From Jejuia rubra (GTDB lineage: Bacteria > Bacteroidota > Bacteroidia > Flavobacteriales > Flavobacteriaceae), in NCBI RefSeq assembly GCF_042684665.1, contig NZ_JBHULY010000006.1:62001-126000 (forward strand): a DNA stretch of 64,000 nucleotides. The letters are read 5' to 3'. Shown here piece by piece: positions 15,059 to 23,876 of the stretch. Each line of letters opens with the position of its first letter. Position 1 is the stretch's first letter. A program made the translations under genes and the position numbers. The notes under the pieces are model-generated. The model saw only the letters and a program-made list of their open reading frames with translations, was not told where the DNA came from and did not search any database.

Positions 15059-17295
15059 GCGGTTGCGTTATTCTTACTGGATAATGCGTTAAATAGCTTT
15101 TTCTCAAACTCTTCCTGTTTAAACGGTTTTGGAATAATATCGGTAAATCCAGCTTCTTCAAACTCGTGCATTTTGTCTTCAATAGTAACTGCTGTTAATG
15201 CAAAGATGGTGAGCTCTTTATCAAACGTACGTATAATCTTGGTAGCTTCAATACCACTAATACCCGGCATGTGGATGTCCATCAAAATAATATCATACTT
15301 GTTAGCTTTTACCATATCCACAGCCCCTTCGCCATTATCCACTATTTCGCAAAATAAATCCATTTTGTTCAGGATTTTTTTGGTAATCATCTGGTTGATT
15401 TTATTGTCTTCAACCACAAGGATTTTTACACTACTGAGGTCTAGATTGGCAGGCTTGGTATCTAATTTTTTCACCTTTTTGTTGGAAGCTATTTCTGAGG
15501 CTTCGTTATACTCCAAAGGAATTTCAAAGAAAAAGGTGGTGCCTTTCCCCAATTCGCTTTGCATGTAAATATTACCCTTTAAAATTTCTATCAAACCTTT
15601 CACGATTGATAGTCCAAGGCCGGTACCTCCATATTTTCGGTTAATCTGGATAGAACCTTGAGAAAAGCTTTCAAACATATTGTCCTGCTTCTCTTTGGTG
15701 ATACCGATACCATTGTCTTCCACTTCAAAACGTAGCGTGTAATTGTTGTTTTCCTCAGCAATTTTATACACTCGAATCCAAATATCCCCATCTTTGGTAA
15801 ACTTGATGGAGTTTCCGATAAGGTTAATTAGGATTTGCGAAATCTTCAATTGGTCTGCAATGAAGTTTTCGGGCAAATCTTTATCGTATTCAAAATGAAT
15901 GGTGATGTTGTTGTCCAAAGCCTGATTGTTCAGAGCAAGGATAATATTGTTGATTTTCTTTTTAAGGTTAAAGGGTTCTGGTTCAATTTCAACCTTATTG
16001 GCTTCAATTTTATTGATTTGAAGTATATCGTTAATAAACGTCAACAAGTAATCCCCTGAGAATTTCAACGATTTTAAATGTTGGATCTGCTCGGGTTTGG
16101 GGTCTTCATCCAATAACATATTACTGAGGCCTGTTACCGCATATAATGGTGTACGGAGCTCGTGGGTAACTGTTGAAAGGAAGTTTGCTTTTGTTTTTGA
16201 GGCTAATTCAGCTTTTTCTTTAGCAATAATTAGCTCGTTGTTTTTCTTGTGGAGCATATTATTGGTTTTAAGTCTGATATTATTATTCTTATAGAGTGAT
16301 AGGGTGAGTAGCGATAGAATGGTAATCAAAGCCACACTTAGTATAGATATTAGCGTGCTTAAATCATTCTTGCTATTGGCTTCGTCAAGTTCAGCCTTCT
16401 GTCTTTTGTTATGTTCTATTTGATCGTTGATCAAAAATTGAATACGTTTTTCAGGGGATAAATTGGCTTTTTTCACCGCGCGTAAAGAGTCGGAAAGGGT
16501 AACGTGCTTTTTCAAGTAGTCATTTGCCAATTGATGGTTTTGGGTGCTTTCGTAAATATTGCTCAATACCAAATAGCCCCTATTGGTAGTGCTACTATAG
16601 CCGTTTGTTTTGGCAATATCCAAGCCTTCTTTTGCGAAATCCAGAGCTTTGGCGGGATCGCTTAAGGCATGATATACCTTCCCGTGATAAATTAAGGCAC
16701 TACTCAGGATATCATTGAATTCTTCCTTTCTTGAGAGCGCTACGGCTTGCTCAATCAATTCTCTTGATTTTCGGAAATTTTTAAGTTCCAGATATGCATT
16801 TCCCTCTGCAAGAAGGGTTTCGGCCAATTCTTTTTTGAGTTCTTCTTCTTGGAATTTTGACTTGGCCGCCCTGTAGGAGTCCAATGCCTGATATGTGTTT
16901 TTCTTGGACATGTAAACGTCCCCAAAGGTTTTAAACGAACGCCCCAAATTTTTATTATCGTTGGTAATGCGTTGCATTTCAACAGCTTTGTTCAGTACCT
17001 GGATGGCATCTTCTTCTTCCTCTATAATAAGGTGTAAACGGCCTTTGATGGAATAAATTAGACCAATACTTTTTTTCAGGTTAGCATCTTGAGCTAGTTC
17101 CAAAGCTTCATCCAAAGTTTTTTGAGCCTCGAAATATTTGAAATTGGCAATATCCTTTTGAGATTGCTCTACGCGATAGTCGATGTTATTCTGTATGATT
17201 TCAGGGTCATCCTCAATAGAATTTTGAGACGATAAGCTGAAGGACACAAGCATTAAAACAATGCATATGCTTATATATTGCTTTATTTGGGACAT
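15055..17295 (-). CDS. TPR hybrid sensor histidine kinase/response regulator
   Basis: 746 residues, complete. Signal peptide 1-24 (ending LSSQN), periplasmic TPR array to about residue 290, a transmembrane helix near 315-340, then HisKA with phospho-His378 in THELRTPLYAV. HATPase boxes are NLIGNSIKF, DNGIGIT and GTGLGLS. The receiver domain has its phospho-Asp near 673 in ILMDIHMPG and a conserved Lys in IIPKPF. No DNA-binding domain is present, so output must go through the receiver or another protein. It is closely similar in layout and sequence to the kinase at 1-2094. Confidence 0.93.
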   Translation of the reverse strand: MSQIKQYISICIVLMLVSFSLSSQNSIEDDPEIIQNNIDYRVEQSQKDIANFKYFEAQKTLDEALELAQDANLKKSIGLIYSIKGRLHLIIEEEEDAIQVLNKAVEMQRITNDNKNLGRSFKTFGDVYMSKKNTYQALDSYRAAKSKFQEEELKKELAETLLAEGNAYLELKNFRKSRELIEQAVALSRKEEFNDILSSALIYHGKVYHALSDPAKALDFAKEGLDIAKTNGYSSTTNRGYLVLSNIYESTQNHQLANDYLKKHVTLSDSLRAVKKANLSPEKRIQFLINDQIEHNKRQKAELDEANSKNDLSTLISILSVALITILSLLTLSLYKNNNIRLKTNNMLHKKNNELIIAKEKAELASKTKANFLSTVTHELRTPLYAVTGLSNMLLDEDPKPEQIQHLKSLKFSGDYLLTFINDILQINKIEANKVEIEPEPFNLKKKINNIILALNNQALDNNITIHFEYDKDLPENFIADQLKISQILINLIGNSIKFTKDGDIWIRVYKIAEENNNYTLRFEVEDNGIGITKEKQDNMFESFSQGSIQINRKYGGTGLGLSIVKGLIEILKGNIYMQSELGKGTTFFFEIPLEYNEASEIASNKKVKKLDTKPANLDLSSVKILVVEDNKINQMITKKILNKMDLFCEIVDNGEGAVDMVKANKYDIILMDIHMPGISGIEATKIIRTFDKELTIFALTAVTIEDKMHEFEEAGFTDIIPKPFKQEEFEKKLFNALSSKNNATA

Positions 17296-17315
17296 TTTAG
17301 TATAAATAGGTCCGA

Positions 17316-17323
17316 CAAATATA
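17316..17323 (-). promoter_or_regulatory. Probable -7 box for the TPR kinase gene
   Basis: TATATTTG on the minus strand about 20 nt before the ATG. Confidence 0.5.
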
Positions 17324-17374
17324 AATATTTATTCGATAAAATACACTTTTTTTCCGATAAATTGCACATTTTAT

Positions 17375-18253
17375 CTAATTTATGTGCTTTTGAGCCTTAT
17401 ATGACGAGCGAACCAAAGCACTACTTTCTACGTGTCTAAAACCAAGTTCAAGCCCAATTTTCTTGAATTCGTCAAACTCACTTGGTTCAATAAAGCGTTT
17501 AACGGGTAGGTGCTTTTTAGAAGGTTGAAGATATTGACCGATGGTCACCACATCAACGTCGTGCGCTTTTAAATCATGCAAGGTTTCAATAACTTCTTCA
17601 CGCGTTTCCCCTAAACCAAGCATGATGCCTGACTTGGTACGTCTTTGCCCTTGTTGTTTCAAATATTTCAAAACGCCCAAACTTCTTTCATACTTCGCTT
17701 GTATACGAACTTCCCTTGTTAGCCTTTTTACCGTTTCAATATTATGGGATACTACTTCCGGAGATACTCCTATTATACGGTCGATATGTCGTTCAATACC
17801 TTGAAAATCTGGAATTAAGGTTTCTAATGTGGTTTCAGGGTTCATTCTGCGCACGGCCTTTACAGTTTCAGCCCACATGATACTACCCATATCTTTTAAA
17901 TCGTCTCGGTCCACACTGGTCAGTACGGCATGTTTTATCTTCATGATTTTTATGGAACGGGCAACTTTTTCTGGCTCGTCCCAATCCACGGACTCTGGCC
18001 TTCCTGTTTTTACGCCACAAAAACCACAAGAGCGGGTGCAGATGTTGCCCAAAATCATAAAAGTAGCAGTACCCTCGCCCCAACATTCGCCCATATTTGG
18101 GCAACTCCCTGAAGTACAAATGGTGTTCAGATTGTATTTGTCCACCAAACCCCTTAATTCGGTGTATTTTTTTCCTGTGGGCAACTTAACACGCAACCAT
18201 TTTGGTTTGCCTTGGCGTTCTGGTAATATATTGGAGACTGCGTCTGTTTTCAT
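17375..18253 (-). CDS. lipA: Lipoyl synthase
   Basis: 292 residues, radical-SAM enzyme. Auxiliary cluster cysteines appear in CTSGSCPNMGEC, and the radical-SAM cluster in CTRSCGFCGV. The conserved C-terminal Ser ligand region is ESSALVRSSYKA. It inserts sulfur into octanoyl groups on 2-oxoacid dehydrogenases and the glycine cleavage H protein. It has its own TAnnTTTG box and is separated from the upstream transporter by 51 nt. Confidence 0.96.
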   Translation of the reverse strand: MKTDAVSNILPERQGKPKWLRVKLPTGKKYTELRGLVDKYNLNTICTSGSCPNMGECWGEGTATFMILGNICTRSCGFCGVKTGRPESVDWDEPEKVARSIKIMKIKHAVLTSVDRDDLKDMGSIMWAETVKAVRRMNPETTLETLIPDFQGIERHIDRIIGVSPEVVSHNIETVKRLTREVRIQAKYERSLGVLKYLKQQGQRRTKSGIMLGLGETREEVIETLHDLKAHDVDVVTIGQYLQPSKKHLPVKRFIEPSEFDEFKKIGLELGFRHVESSALVRSSYKAQKHIN

Positions 18254-18272
18254 AAGCTGAAAAAATGGACAG

Positions 18273-18280
18273 CAAAGATA
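18273..18280 (-). promoter_or_regulatory. Probable -7 box for lipA
   Basis: TATCTTTG on the minus strand, 20 nt before the lipA ATG. Confidence 0.5.
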
Positions 18281-18304
18281 CGAAGTATTCTTTTAATTAC
18301 GGGC

Positions 18305-19549
18305 TTAAAGAGTCGTGAGGTACCATGCGCTGAATCCAATAAGGAAAAGGATACCAAGCCAACTCAATACGTGCAGATTTCTGGAAGGATGCCATTGTTT
18401 GGGTGTGTGCTTGCTCGAAATGAGTCGATAATTGATGATAGCGTAGAAAGGTGCAGTCATAAATGAAAGGATGGTGGCTATTTTAATAAGCAGACCCATT
18501 TCAGAAGCCAAAAATAGAAAGATACATACCGTGCCAATGCACAATAAAATAATCCAAAAAATGTAACCAAATTTAAGAGGTCTGTTGATCAATAATTCCG
18601 TTGTTCTATCCATGGACCTTGGAGAGGCATCCAAAGTGGTCAATGTAGTACTGAACATCGTTGTAAAAGCCGCGAGGCCAATAATAATGTAGGCCCAGTT
18701 CCCCAGGCTAGTAGTATACATATCTATCAACTGGCTTGCAAATACCCCTGCGGAATTACTAAACGTCTCCCCGCTACCATACATCACCAAAGCTCCCAAA
18801 AGGACAAATCCGATGCCAAGAAAAATAGTGCTGAAATAACCTATATTGAAATCGAATAAGGCTTTTTTAGTTGAAAAGGAATTGTGGTCTTTTTTCTTTT
18901 CTATGGCCCAAAGGGAATGCCATATGGAAATGTCCAAAGGTGCAGGCATCCAGCCCATAAAGGCAATTAAAAAGGTAATTTCCAAACTGTTTTCGGGCAA
19001 TACTTGGGTTAGTGAAAGTGGAGTGGTATTGTTGAACAATGCCATAGCGACCGCAACAACGGTGCTTATGGAAAGTGTAATTATGATAACTTTCATCAAG
19101 TTATCCAGCAATTTATATTTTCCAAGTATCAAAAGTGAAAGACAAATTAAAAGGATAATTATAGACCATATTTGAACACTTGAAATTGTTTGACTACCAA
19201 AAGAAATGGGTTGAAAATTAATAAACAATGAAGAAGCAATCCCAGCCGTTACAATGGTCACCGCCATCTGAATCACAAACATGGAGCCTAAGGTGAGAAT
19301 GTAATAGGCTAGTAAAACCCCTTTGCCTAATTTTTTGTAACCTTCAAGCAAACTTTCGCCGGTGGCCGTCGCATATCTCGGGCCATATTGGAAAAAAGGA
19401 TATTTAAAGAGCGTTACCAAAACTAATGCCCATATCAACCCCAATCCAAAATCGGCTCCAGCCCTTGTGGATTGCACCAAATGAGACACGCCAATGGCCG
19501 CTCCCGCAAATAATAAGCCCGGGCCTAAGGCTTTTAGTTTATGCATCAT
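18305..19549 (-). CDS. Nramp-like transporter with a non-canonical TM1 motif
   Basis: 414 residues, about 11 transmembrane helices, with the overall APC/LeuT-fold signature of the Nramp family (GPGLLFAGAAIG at the start of TM1, RYATATGESLLEGY after TM2). The canonical metal-binding DPGN of TM1 is replaced here by VSHLVQ, and the TM6 region reads WMPAPLDISIWHSLW rather than the usual MPH-type motif. Transition-metal selectivity should therefore not be assumed. Its ATG overlaps the sigma-factor stop (ATGA-type), so it is the last gene of a small-protein/glycosyltransferase/sigma/transporter operon. Confidence 0.82.
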   Translation of the reverse strand: MMHKLKALGPGLLFAGAAIGVSHLVQSTRAGADFGLGLIWALVLVTLFKYPFFQYGPRYATATGESLLEGYKKLGKGVLLAYYILTLGSMFVIQMAVTIVTAGIASSLFINFQPISFGSQTISSVQIWSIIILLICLSLLILGKYKLLDNLMKVIIITLSISTVVAVAMALFNNTTPLSLTQVLPENSLEITFLIAFMGWMPAPLDISIWHSLWAIEKKKDHNSFSTKKALFDFNIGYFSTIFLGIGFVLLGALVMYGSGETFSNSAGVFASQLIDMYTTSLGNWAYIIIGLAAFTTMFSTTLTTLDASPRSMDRTTELLINRPLKFGYIFWIILLCIGTVCIFLFLASEMGLLIKIATILSFMTAPFYAIINYRLISSKHTPKQWHPSRNLHVLSWLGILFLIGFSAWYLTTL

Positions 19550-20094
19550 TTAGGGTTTTGAATTATTTCCGCCAATAGCTTTTTTGCCCTAAGCAGTTTC
19601 ACCTTTACATTATTTATGGGCTCATCCAATTCTTCGGATATTTCCTTATAGCTCAACTCCTGAAAGTAGCGCAGATTAATTACCTTTTGATAATGCGGCT
19701 TTAGCTTTTTGATATCGCGAAGCAACTTGGCAAGATGTTGTTCCGTAATCAATTTATCTTCGGCGGATGGTGATTCGTCCAAAATTTGAAGAACGGTTTT
19801 ATCGTCTTTGGAAATCACGTGCTTGATGGAGTTTTTTTCCTTCCGCAATAAATCAATATGGATATTCTTTGAAATGGTAATCAGCCAGGTTTTGAAAGTG
19901 TATTTTTCGTCAAAAGTTTCTATCCGGTCAAACGCCCTGGAAAAGGTTTGGATGGTTACATCCTCGGCATCGTTTTCATTATGGATGCGCTTCAACTGAA
20001 ACCCATAAACATGGTCCCAGTACAAATCCAGCAAATAATTAAAGGCCTTTTGGTCGTTCTTTTTTGCGCGAGAGATCGCTTCGTTTATTTCCAA
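19546..20094 (-). CDS. ECF-type RNA polymerase sigma factor (no adjacent anti-sigma)
   Basis: About 182 residues from TTG 20094, which reads MEINEAISRAKKNDQKAF and overlaps the glycosyltransferase stop by 10 nt. A longer ORF from 20178 would overlap that gene by 94 nt and add 28 residues unlike sigma factors. Region 2 reads YGFQLKRIHNENDAEDVTIQTFSRAF and TWLITISKNIHIDLLRK; region 4 reads INLRYFQELSYKEISEELDEPINNVKVKLLRAKKLL. Regulon and signal are unknown. The position between a glycosyltransferase and a transporter hints at envelope or metal homeostasis (inference). Confidence 0.88.
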   Translation of the reverse strand: MEINEAISRAKKNDQKAFNYLLDLYWDHVYGFQLKRIHNENDAEDVTIQTFSRAFDRIETFDEKYTFKTWLITISKNIHIDLLRKEKNSIKHVISKDDKTVLQILDESPSAEDKLITEQHLAKLLRDIKKLKPHYQKVINLRYFQELSYKEISEELDEPINNVKVKLLRAKKLLAEIIQNPK

Positions 20095-21200
20095 TGGTTG
20101 GGCTTTGAGATGATATTTGTTATAAATATAGCCATTTGAAAGGTAATTAGGAAGATTTCCAGAAATGGTAGCATCCAAAGGACATCTTTTTCGCCCAATT
20201 TTTTTGTTGAGCCTACGTAAATTAGATATTGGATACTTATTCTAAAAGCTATCAAGCCAATTACGAATTGCGGTAGATGGGATATGGCTAAAAGCAAAAA
20301 GGACAATAGCCAAAATAGTACATTCGTGATATAGAAAAGTGCCAGTGCAAATTTGTGTTCTTTTTTGTAATAAGATGCCGTAGAAATGTGCCGTCGTTTT
20401 TGAAGCGCCCAGGCCTTGAAAGAAGTTTTAGGAGGCGAGGCGGTAAAACTGTTTTTTGATATGCAAATGGCGGTATTCGTTTTTGTCGACGACTGATTTA
20501 CGAAAAGATCATCGTCACCAGACCGAATGTTCATATGCCCCATAAATCCTTTGGACTCAAAAAACTGAGTTTTGGTATAAGCCATATTTCTGCCTACACC
20601 CATATAGGCGAATCCCATTTTGGCAAACGAAAAATAGGAAATGGCCGTGACTAGTGTTTCAAAACGAATCAACTTATTCAAAAATGAATTTTTGATTTTC
20701 GAATAGGCGCCATAGCCTAGTACAATGGATTTTTCAGAACTGAACTTGGAGACCATTTCGGATATCCAGTATTCTGAAACTGGTTGGCAATCCGCGTCGG
20801 TAAACAATAAAAGGCCGTGCTTTGAAGCTTTTATTCCTAATGTTAAAGGATATTTTTTATTGCCCCAAAAAGTTTCGACAGGTTTTACATCAACCACCTT
20901 AATTTTAGGATTGGAAGACGCAAAAGTTTTCATAACTTCTAGGGTGTCGTCCTTTGAGCCGTCATTTATCAAAACCACCTGAAAATCAGGATAGTTCTGC
21001 TTCAAAATAGAAGGCAAAAATGTTTTAAGGTTATCCCCCTCGTTTTTTGCACAAATGATTACTGATACCGGAGTTTTTTGGGATGATTTGTTGTTTTCAA
21101 CTTTAAGGAAAGCAAACTTTCCGAAGACATACAGGTAATAAATGACTTGAATAAGTACAACGCCAATGAAGAAAAATAGCGCAATATCCAGAAAAATCAT
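20085..21200 (-). CDS. Family 2 glycosyltransferase, membrane-bound
   Basis: 371 residues. An N-terminal membrane helix is followed by the GT-A domain: PVSVIICAKNEGDNL, VLINDGSKDDTLE, and the nucleotide-sugar DxD in LLFTDADCQP. A late QKRRHIS matches the Q/RxxRW-like acceptor motif, followed by two to three C-terminal membrane spans. It probably glycosylates a lipid or envelope polymer at the inner membrane. It starts 3 nt after the small Cys-rich gene and is overlapped by the sigma gene. Confidence 0.88.
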   Translation of the reverse strand: MIFLDIALFFFIGVVLIQVIYYLYVFGKFAFLKVENNKSSQKTPVSVIICAKNEGDNLKTFLPSILKQNYPDFQVVLINDGSKDDTLEVMKTFASSNPKIKVVDVKPVETFWGNKKYPLTLGIKASKHGLLLFTDADCQPVSEYWISEMVSKFSSEKSIVLGYGAYSKIKNSFLNKLIRFETLVTAISYFSFAKMGFAYMGVGRNMAYTKTQFFESKGFMGHMNIRSGDDDLFVNQSSTKTNTAICISKNSFTASPPKTSFKAWALQKRRHISTASYYKKEHKFALALFYITNVLFWLLSFLLLAISHLPQFVIGLIAFRISIQYLIYVGSTKKLGEKDVLWMLPFLEIFLITFQMAIFITNIISKPNHWK

Positions 21201-21203
21201 TTA

Positions 21204-21410
21204 TTATTTTGAATGTTGTGGTTCGTTACATTCGCTAAATTGGTCTGGGGTCTTACCACAAAACCCACAGGCTTCCCCCTCTTGATTTAACATGGGATTT
21301 TGACTGGCGCAGGTACCGGCAAATTTCCCGTCTTTTTTTGCCCAGATTTTGATGGCTATTCCAGCAACACCAAGGCCCAAAAGCAGTAAAGTGATTAAGA
21401 GAAGTTTCAT
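21204..21410 (-). CDS. Small membrane-anchored Cys-rich protein
   Basis: 68 residues from ATG 21410. An upstream in-frame ATG at 21428 falls inside the promoter -7 box and is unlikely. One N-terminal membrane helix (MKLLLITLLLLGLGVAG) is followed by a short exported tail with four Cys, including CGFCGKTP and two flanking Cys (GTCAS, ECNEP). The pattern could bind a metal or form disulfides. I do not know its function. First gene of the operon that continues with the glycosyltransferase, sigma factor and Nramp-like transporter. Confidence 0.72.
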   Translation of the reverse strand: MKLLLITLLLLGLGVAGIAIKIWAKKDGKFAGTCASQNPMLNQEGEACGFCGKTPDQFSECNEPQHSK

Positions 21411-21425
21411 GGAAAATGATTTATG

Positions 21426-21433
21426 CAAAGATA
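21426..21433 (-). promoter_or_regulatory. Probable -7 box for the Cys-rich/GT2/sigma/Nramp operon
   Basis: TATCTTTG on the minus strand, 15 nt before ATG 21410. It overlaps the longer alternative start and so helps decide the start codon. Confidence 0.5.
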
Positions 21434-21561
21434 CTGATTTTGTTAAAATTTATAAGAAATTGAATTCATTAATTATATTCTAGTGACCTTTATGTTTTTT
21501 AGGTGTCTCATTGTTAATGTCTTACATTTTTTAATACTAACCAATTAAATACATATTAATT

Positions 21562-22248
21562 ATGAAAAAATTATTTGCTGAGTTTTTTGGAACGTTTTGG
21601 CTCGTTTTTGGAGGTTGCGGAAGTGCTATTTTTGCAGCCGCTTTTCCTGAGGTGGGTATCGGTTTACTGGGAGTTTCCTTGGCGTTTGGACTTACTGTTT
21701 TAACCATGGCTTATGCCGTTGGACATGTTTCTGGAGCACATTTTAATCCAGCTGTATCCTTTGGACTTTGGGCTGGAGGGAAGTTTGAAGCCAAAGAGCT
21801 TGTCGGTTATATTATTGCCCAAGTTATCGGTGCCATTGCTGCGGCCGGAGTACTTTATTTGATAGTTTCTGGAAAAGGTGATTTTACAGGTATCGGCGGA
21901 TTTGCCGCTAACGGCTACGGAGAATTGTCGCCTGGAGGTTATAGTATGATGTCCGTGCTAATTACGGAGTTTGTACTCACGATGTTTTTTCTGTTGATAA
22001 TTTTAGGGAGCACTTATCCAAAAGCTCCAAAGGGATTTGCAGGAATAGCCATTGGTTTGGCATTGACCTTGATTCATTTAATAAGTATTCCAATTTCAAA
22101 TACTTCGGTAAATCCAGCACGTTCTACAAGCCAAGCTCTGTTTGCAGGTGGTGATTTTACAGCACAATTGTGGTTGTTTTGGTTGGCACCGATCGCAGGG
22201 GCCATTGTTGCAGGATTCATTCACAAAGCATTTTTCGATAAGACATAA
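21562..22248 (+). CDS. aqpZ: Aquaporin Z
   Basis: 228 residues with six membrane helices and two NPA half-helices: SGAHFNPAVSFG and NTSVNPARSTSQ. The Arg after the second NPA and a His in LTLIHLISIPIS are consistent with the narrow water-selective filter of AqpZ rather than GlpF. It provides rapid water flux across the inner membrane. Monocistronic, ended by a strong hairpin at 22287-22317. Confidence 0.95.
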   Translation: MKKLFAEFFGTFWLVFGGCGSAIFAAAFPEVGIGLLGVSLAFGLTVLTMAYAVGHVSGAHFNPAVSFGLWAGGKFEAKELVGYIIAQVIGAIAAAGVLYLIVSGKGDFTGIGGFAANGYGELSPGGYSMMSVLITEFVLTMFFLLIILGSTYPKAPKGFAGIAIGLALTLIHLISIPISNTSVNPARSTSQALFAGGDFTAQLWLFWLAPIAGAIVAGFIHKAFFDKT

Positions 22249-22286
22249 AAAAAATAACCTTGAATAAGAGTTATTAATAGCGACGA

Positions 22287-22317
22287 AAAAGCCTCTTCTA
22301 ATACAGAAGAGGCTTTT
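22287..22317. terminator. Bidirectional intrinsic terminator between aqpZ and the anti-sigma gene
   Basis: Thirteen-bp perfect stem AAAAGCCTCTTCT/AGAAGAGGCTTTT with a 5-nt loop. The A- and T-rich ends serve both convergent genes. Confidence 0.8.
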
Positions 22318-22349
22318 CAATTTTTGGATGCTATTATTTATAATAACGT

Positions 22350-23138
22350 TTATTGCAAACTAATTTCTGCAACAGTATTTTCAACGGAAGCAATATGATT
22401 ACCTCCTTTAGGCTCTATTGTGATATTCAATTTAAGCGCATTTTCCGCAAACGGAATTCTTCTTAGTTGTCTGTCAGATTCCGTTAAAATACCCAAGCTT
22501 ACCATTCGGTCCTGCAGTTCGGCCCAAATTTGATAGCACTGTTCTTCAGGCAATTGTGGCAAAGACACCACATCAATCATGGATGTTTTTTCCTTTGGAT
22601 TGATATAGGCTACCGTTTTCAGGTTTCTAGCTCTATTATTGCCCTGCATAATGTATTTATAAGTGTCAGGGTTATTTAATTGCTTAAACTGTTGCATCAC
22701 CGCATCCAGCTTTTTATTGTTCATTTCAATATCGCTTCTTAAATCAAATATTTCATCAACCACCACCTGATTTTCATCGTTCAGTTTTTGGTTTTGATTG
22801 TAAAACAAATAAGAAGTTCCCGCAAAAATTAGTGCCGCAATACTGGCCGCCACACTAAATTGATACCATTTTTTATACTTTTTAGTTGGCTTTAATGCTA
22901 TTACGGGGGTGTCGTCCAACTCCTCTAAAATATTGTCTAGAATGTTTTTAGGGGCTTCCACAGCATTGCTTTTGGCAACAATTTCCAAATTGTGCTGCAG
23001 GGTGTTGTAGGCTTTCTGAACCTCTGGATATTTTGAAATGTAAGCTTCAACTTCTTGGGTTTCCATAAAGTTGGTGTTGCCTATCAGATATTTTTCCAAA
23101 AGGCCAGAATTCAAAAAAGTAGTTATTTTCGCATTCAT
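22350..23138 (-). CDS. Anti-sigma factor (RskA family)
   Basis: 262 residues. The N-terminal cytoplasmic region (LEKYLIGNTNFMETQEVEAYI) is the sigma-binding ASD-like part. One membrane span lies near 92-110 (FSVAASIAALIFAGTSYLF), then a coiled-coil stalk to about 165 and a C-terminal RskA domain with PQLPEEQCYQIWAEL. It should hold the sigma factor encoded just upstream (12 nt gap) at the membrane and release it on an unknown envelope signal. Confidence 0.9.
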   Translation of the reverse strand: MNAKITTFLNSGLLEKYLIGNTNFMETQEVEAYISKYPEVQKAYNTLQHNLEIVAKSNAVEAPKNILDNILEELDDTPVIALKPTKKYKKWYQFSVAASIAALIFAGTSYLFYNQNQKLNDENQVVVDEIFDLRSDIEMNNKKLDAVMQQFKQLNNPDTYKYIMQGNNRARNLKTVAYINPKEKTSMIDVVSLPQLPEEQCYQIWAELQDRMVSLGILTESDRQLRRIPFAENALKLNITIEPKGGNHIASVENTVAEISLQ

Positions 23139-23150
23139 GACTTGGTTTAA

Positions 23151-23681
23151 TTAAGGATCGTAAATTTTTTTCAATTCCCTCAATCCAATTTTTAATCTTG
23201 ATTTTATTGTCCCCAACGGGATATCTAGTTCTTCACTAGCCTCCTGTTGTGTCATACCTTCAAAAAATAGTGCATTAATCACTATCTGATACTTCTCGTC
23301 CAAGCTGCCCAGATGCTTTTTTATATCCATCACATCTTGGTTCAAAGAGTTCGTCGTAATCTTATATACGCTAGAACTTTCAATTTGGACTTCCTTTTCG
23401 GTTTTATTTTTCAAGGAACGCACTTTGTCAATGGCCGTATTATAGGTGATACGATAAAGCCAAGTGAACAATTTTGCCTTTTCAGGGTCGTATTTTTTGG
23501 CGTACCTCCAGATTTTTACAAAACTTTCCTGAAGCACGTCCTGCGCCGTATCATCATCCACAATAATTTTTTTCACCACACCGTATAGCGCATCCGCGTA
23601 ATACTCATATAGCAAAGAAATAGCGCGTTTATCGCTATTTTTAAGTAGCCCTACAATTTCTTTTTCGATGTCTGAAATCAA
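23151..23681 (-). CDS. ECF RNA polymerase sigma factor, SigK-like
   Basis: 176 residues from TTG 23681 (MISDIEKEIVGLL); no in-frame ATG fits upstream of region 2. Region 2 has DDDTAQDVLQESFVKIWRYA and FTWLYRITYNTAIDKVR. Region 4 has VINALFFEGMTQQEASEELDIPLGTIKSRLKIGLREL. Cognate of the RskA-type anti-sigma encoded next to it. The promoter box at its 5' side is fused to a 140-nt two-hairpin repeat shared with pyrE. Confidence 0.92.
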   Translation of the reverse strand: MISDIEKEIVGLLKNSDKRAISLLYEYYADALYGVVKKIIVDDDTAQDVLQESFVKIWRYAKKYDPEKAKLFTWLYRITYNTAIDKVRSLKNKTEKEVQIESSSVYKITTNSLNQDVMDIKKHLGSLDEKYQIVINALFFEGMTQQEASEELDIPLGTIKSRLKIGLRELKKIYDP

Positions 23682-23721
23682 TTTAGTTGGTGTTTTTCTA
23701 TCAATTGATACTCAATAGGGT

Positions 23722-23866
23722 CAAAAGTACATGAATTTTTTCATTTGAAAATTAACGAAAACCAAATGAAAAAATTACTTGGACTTATAAAGCGCCTTCT
23801 GAAGTGGAACTAAATTTCTAATTTTTCTTTTTGAAAAAACTTAGTTTTCGCCGAAGAGATTTGCCG
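23722..23866. repeat. Two-hairpin element H2, copy 1, with sigma-gene -7 box
   Basis: At 23722-23729 the minus strand reads TACTTTTG (a TAnnTTTG box). Directly upstream of it is a perfect 14-bp stem AATTTTTTCATTTG (23734-23747) with its complement at 23763-23776 and a 15-nt loop. A second, imperfect hairpin of the AACTAA..TTAGTT type follows to about 23866. Copy 2 at 40148-40290 has the same first stem, the same loop length and the same order of parts. The murB 3' end lies on the other side. Confidence 0.8.
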
Positions 23867-23876
23867 TTTCATTCGA

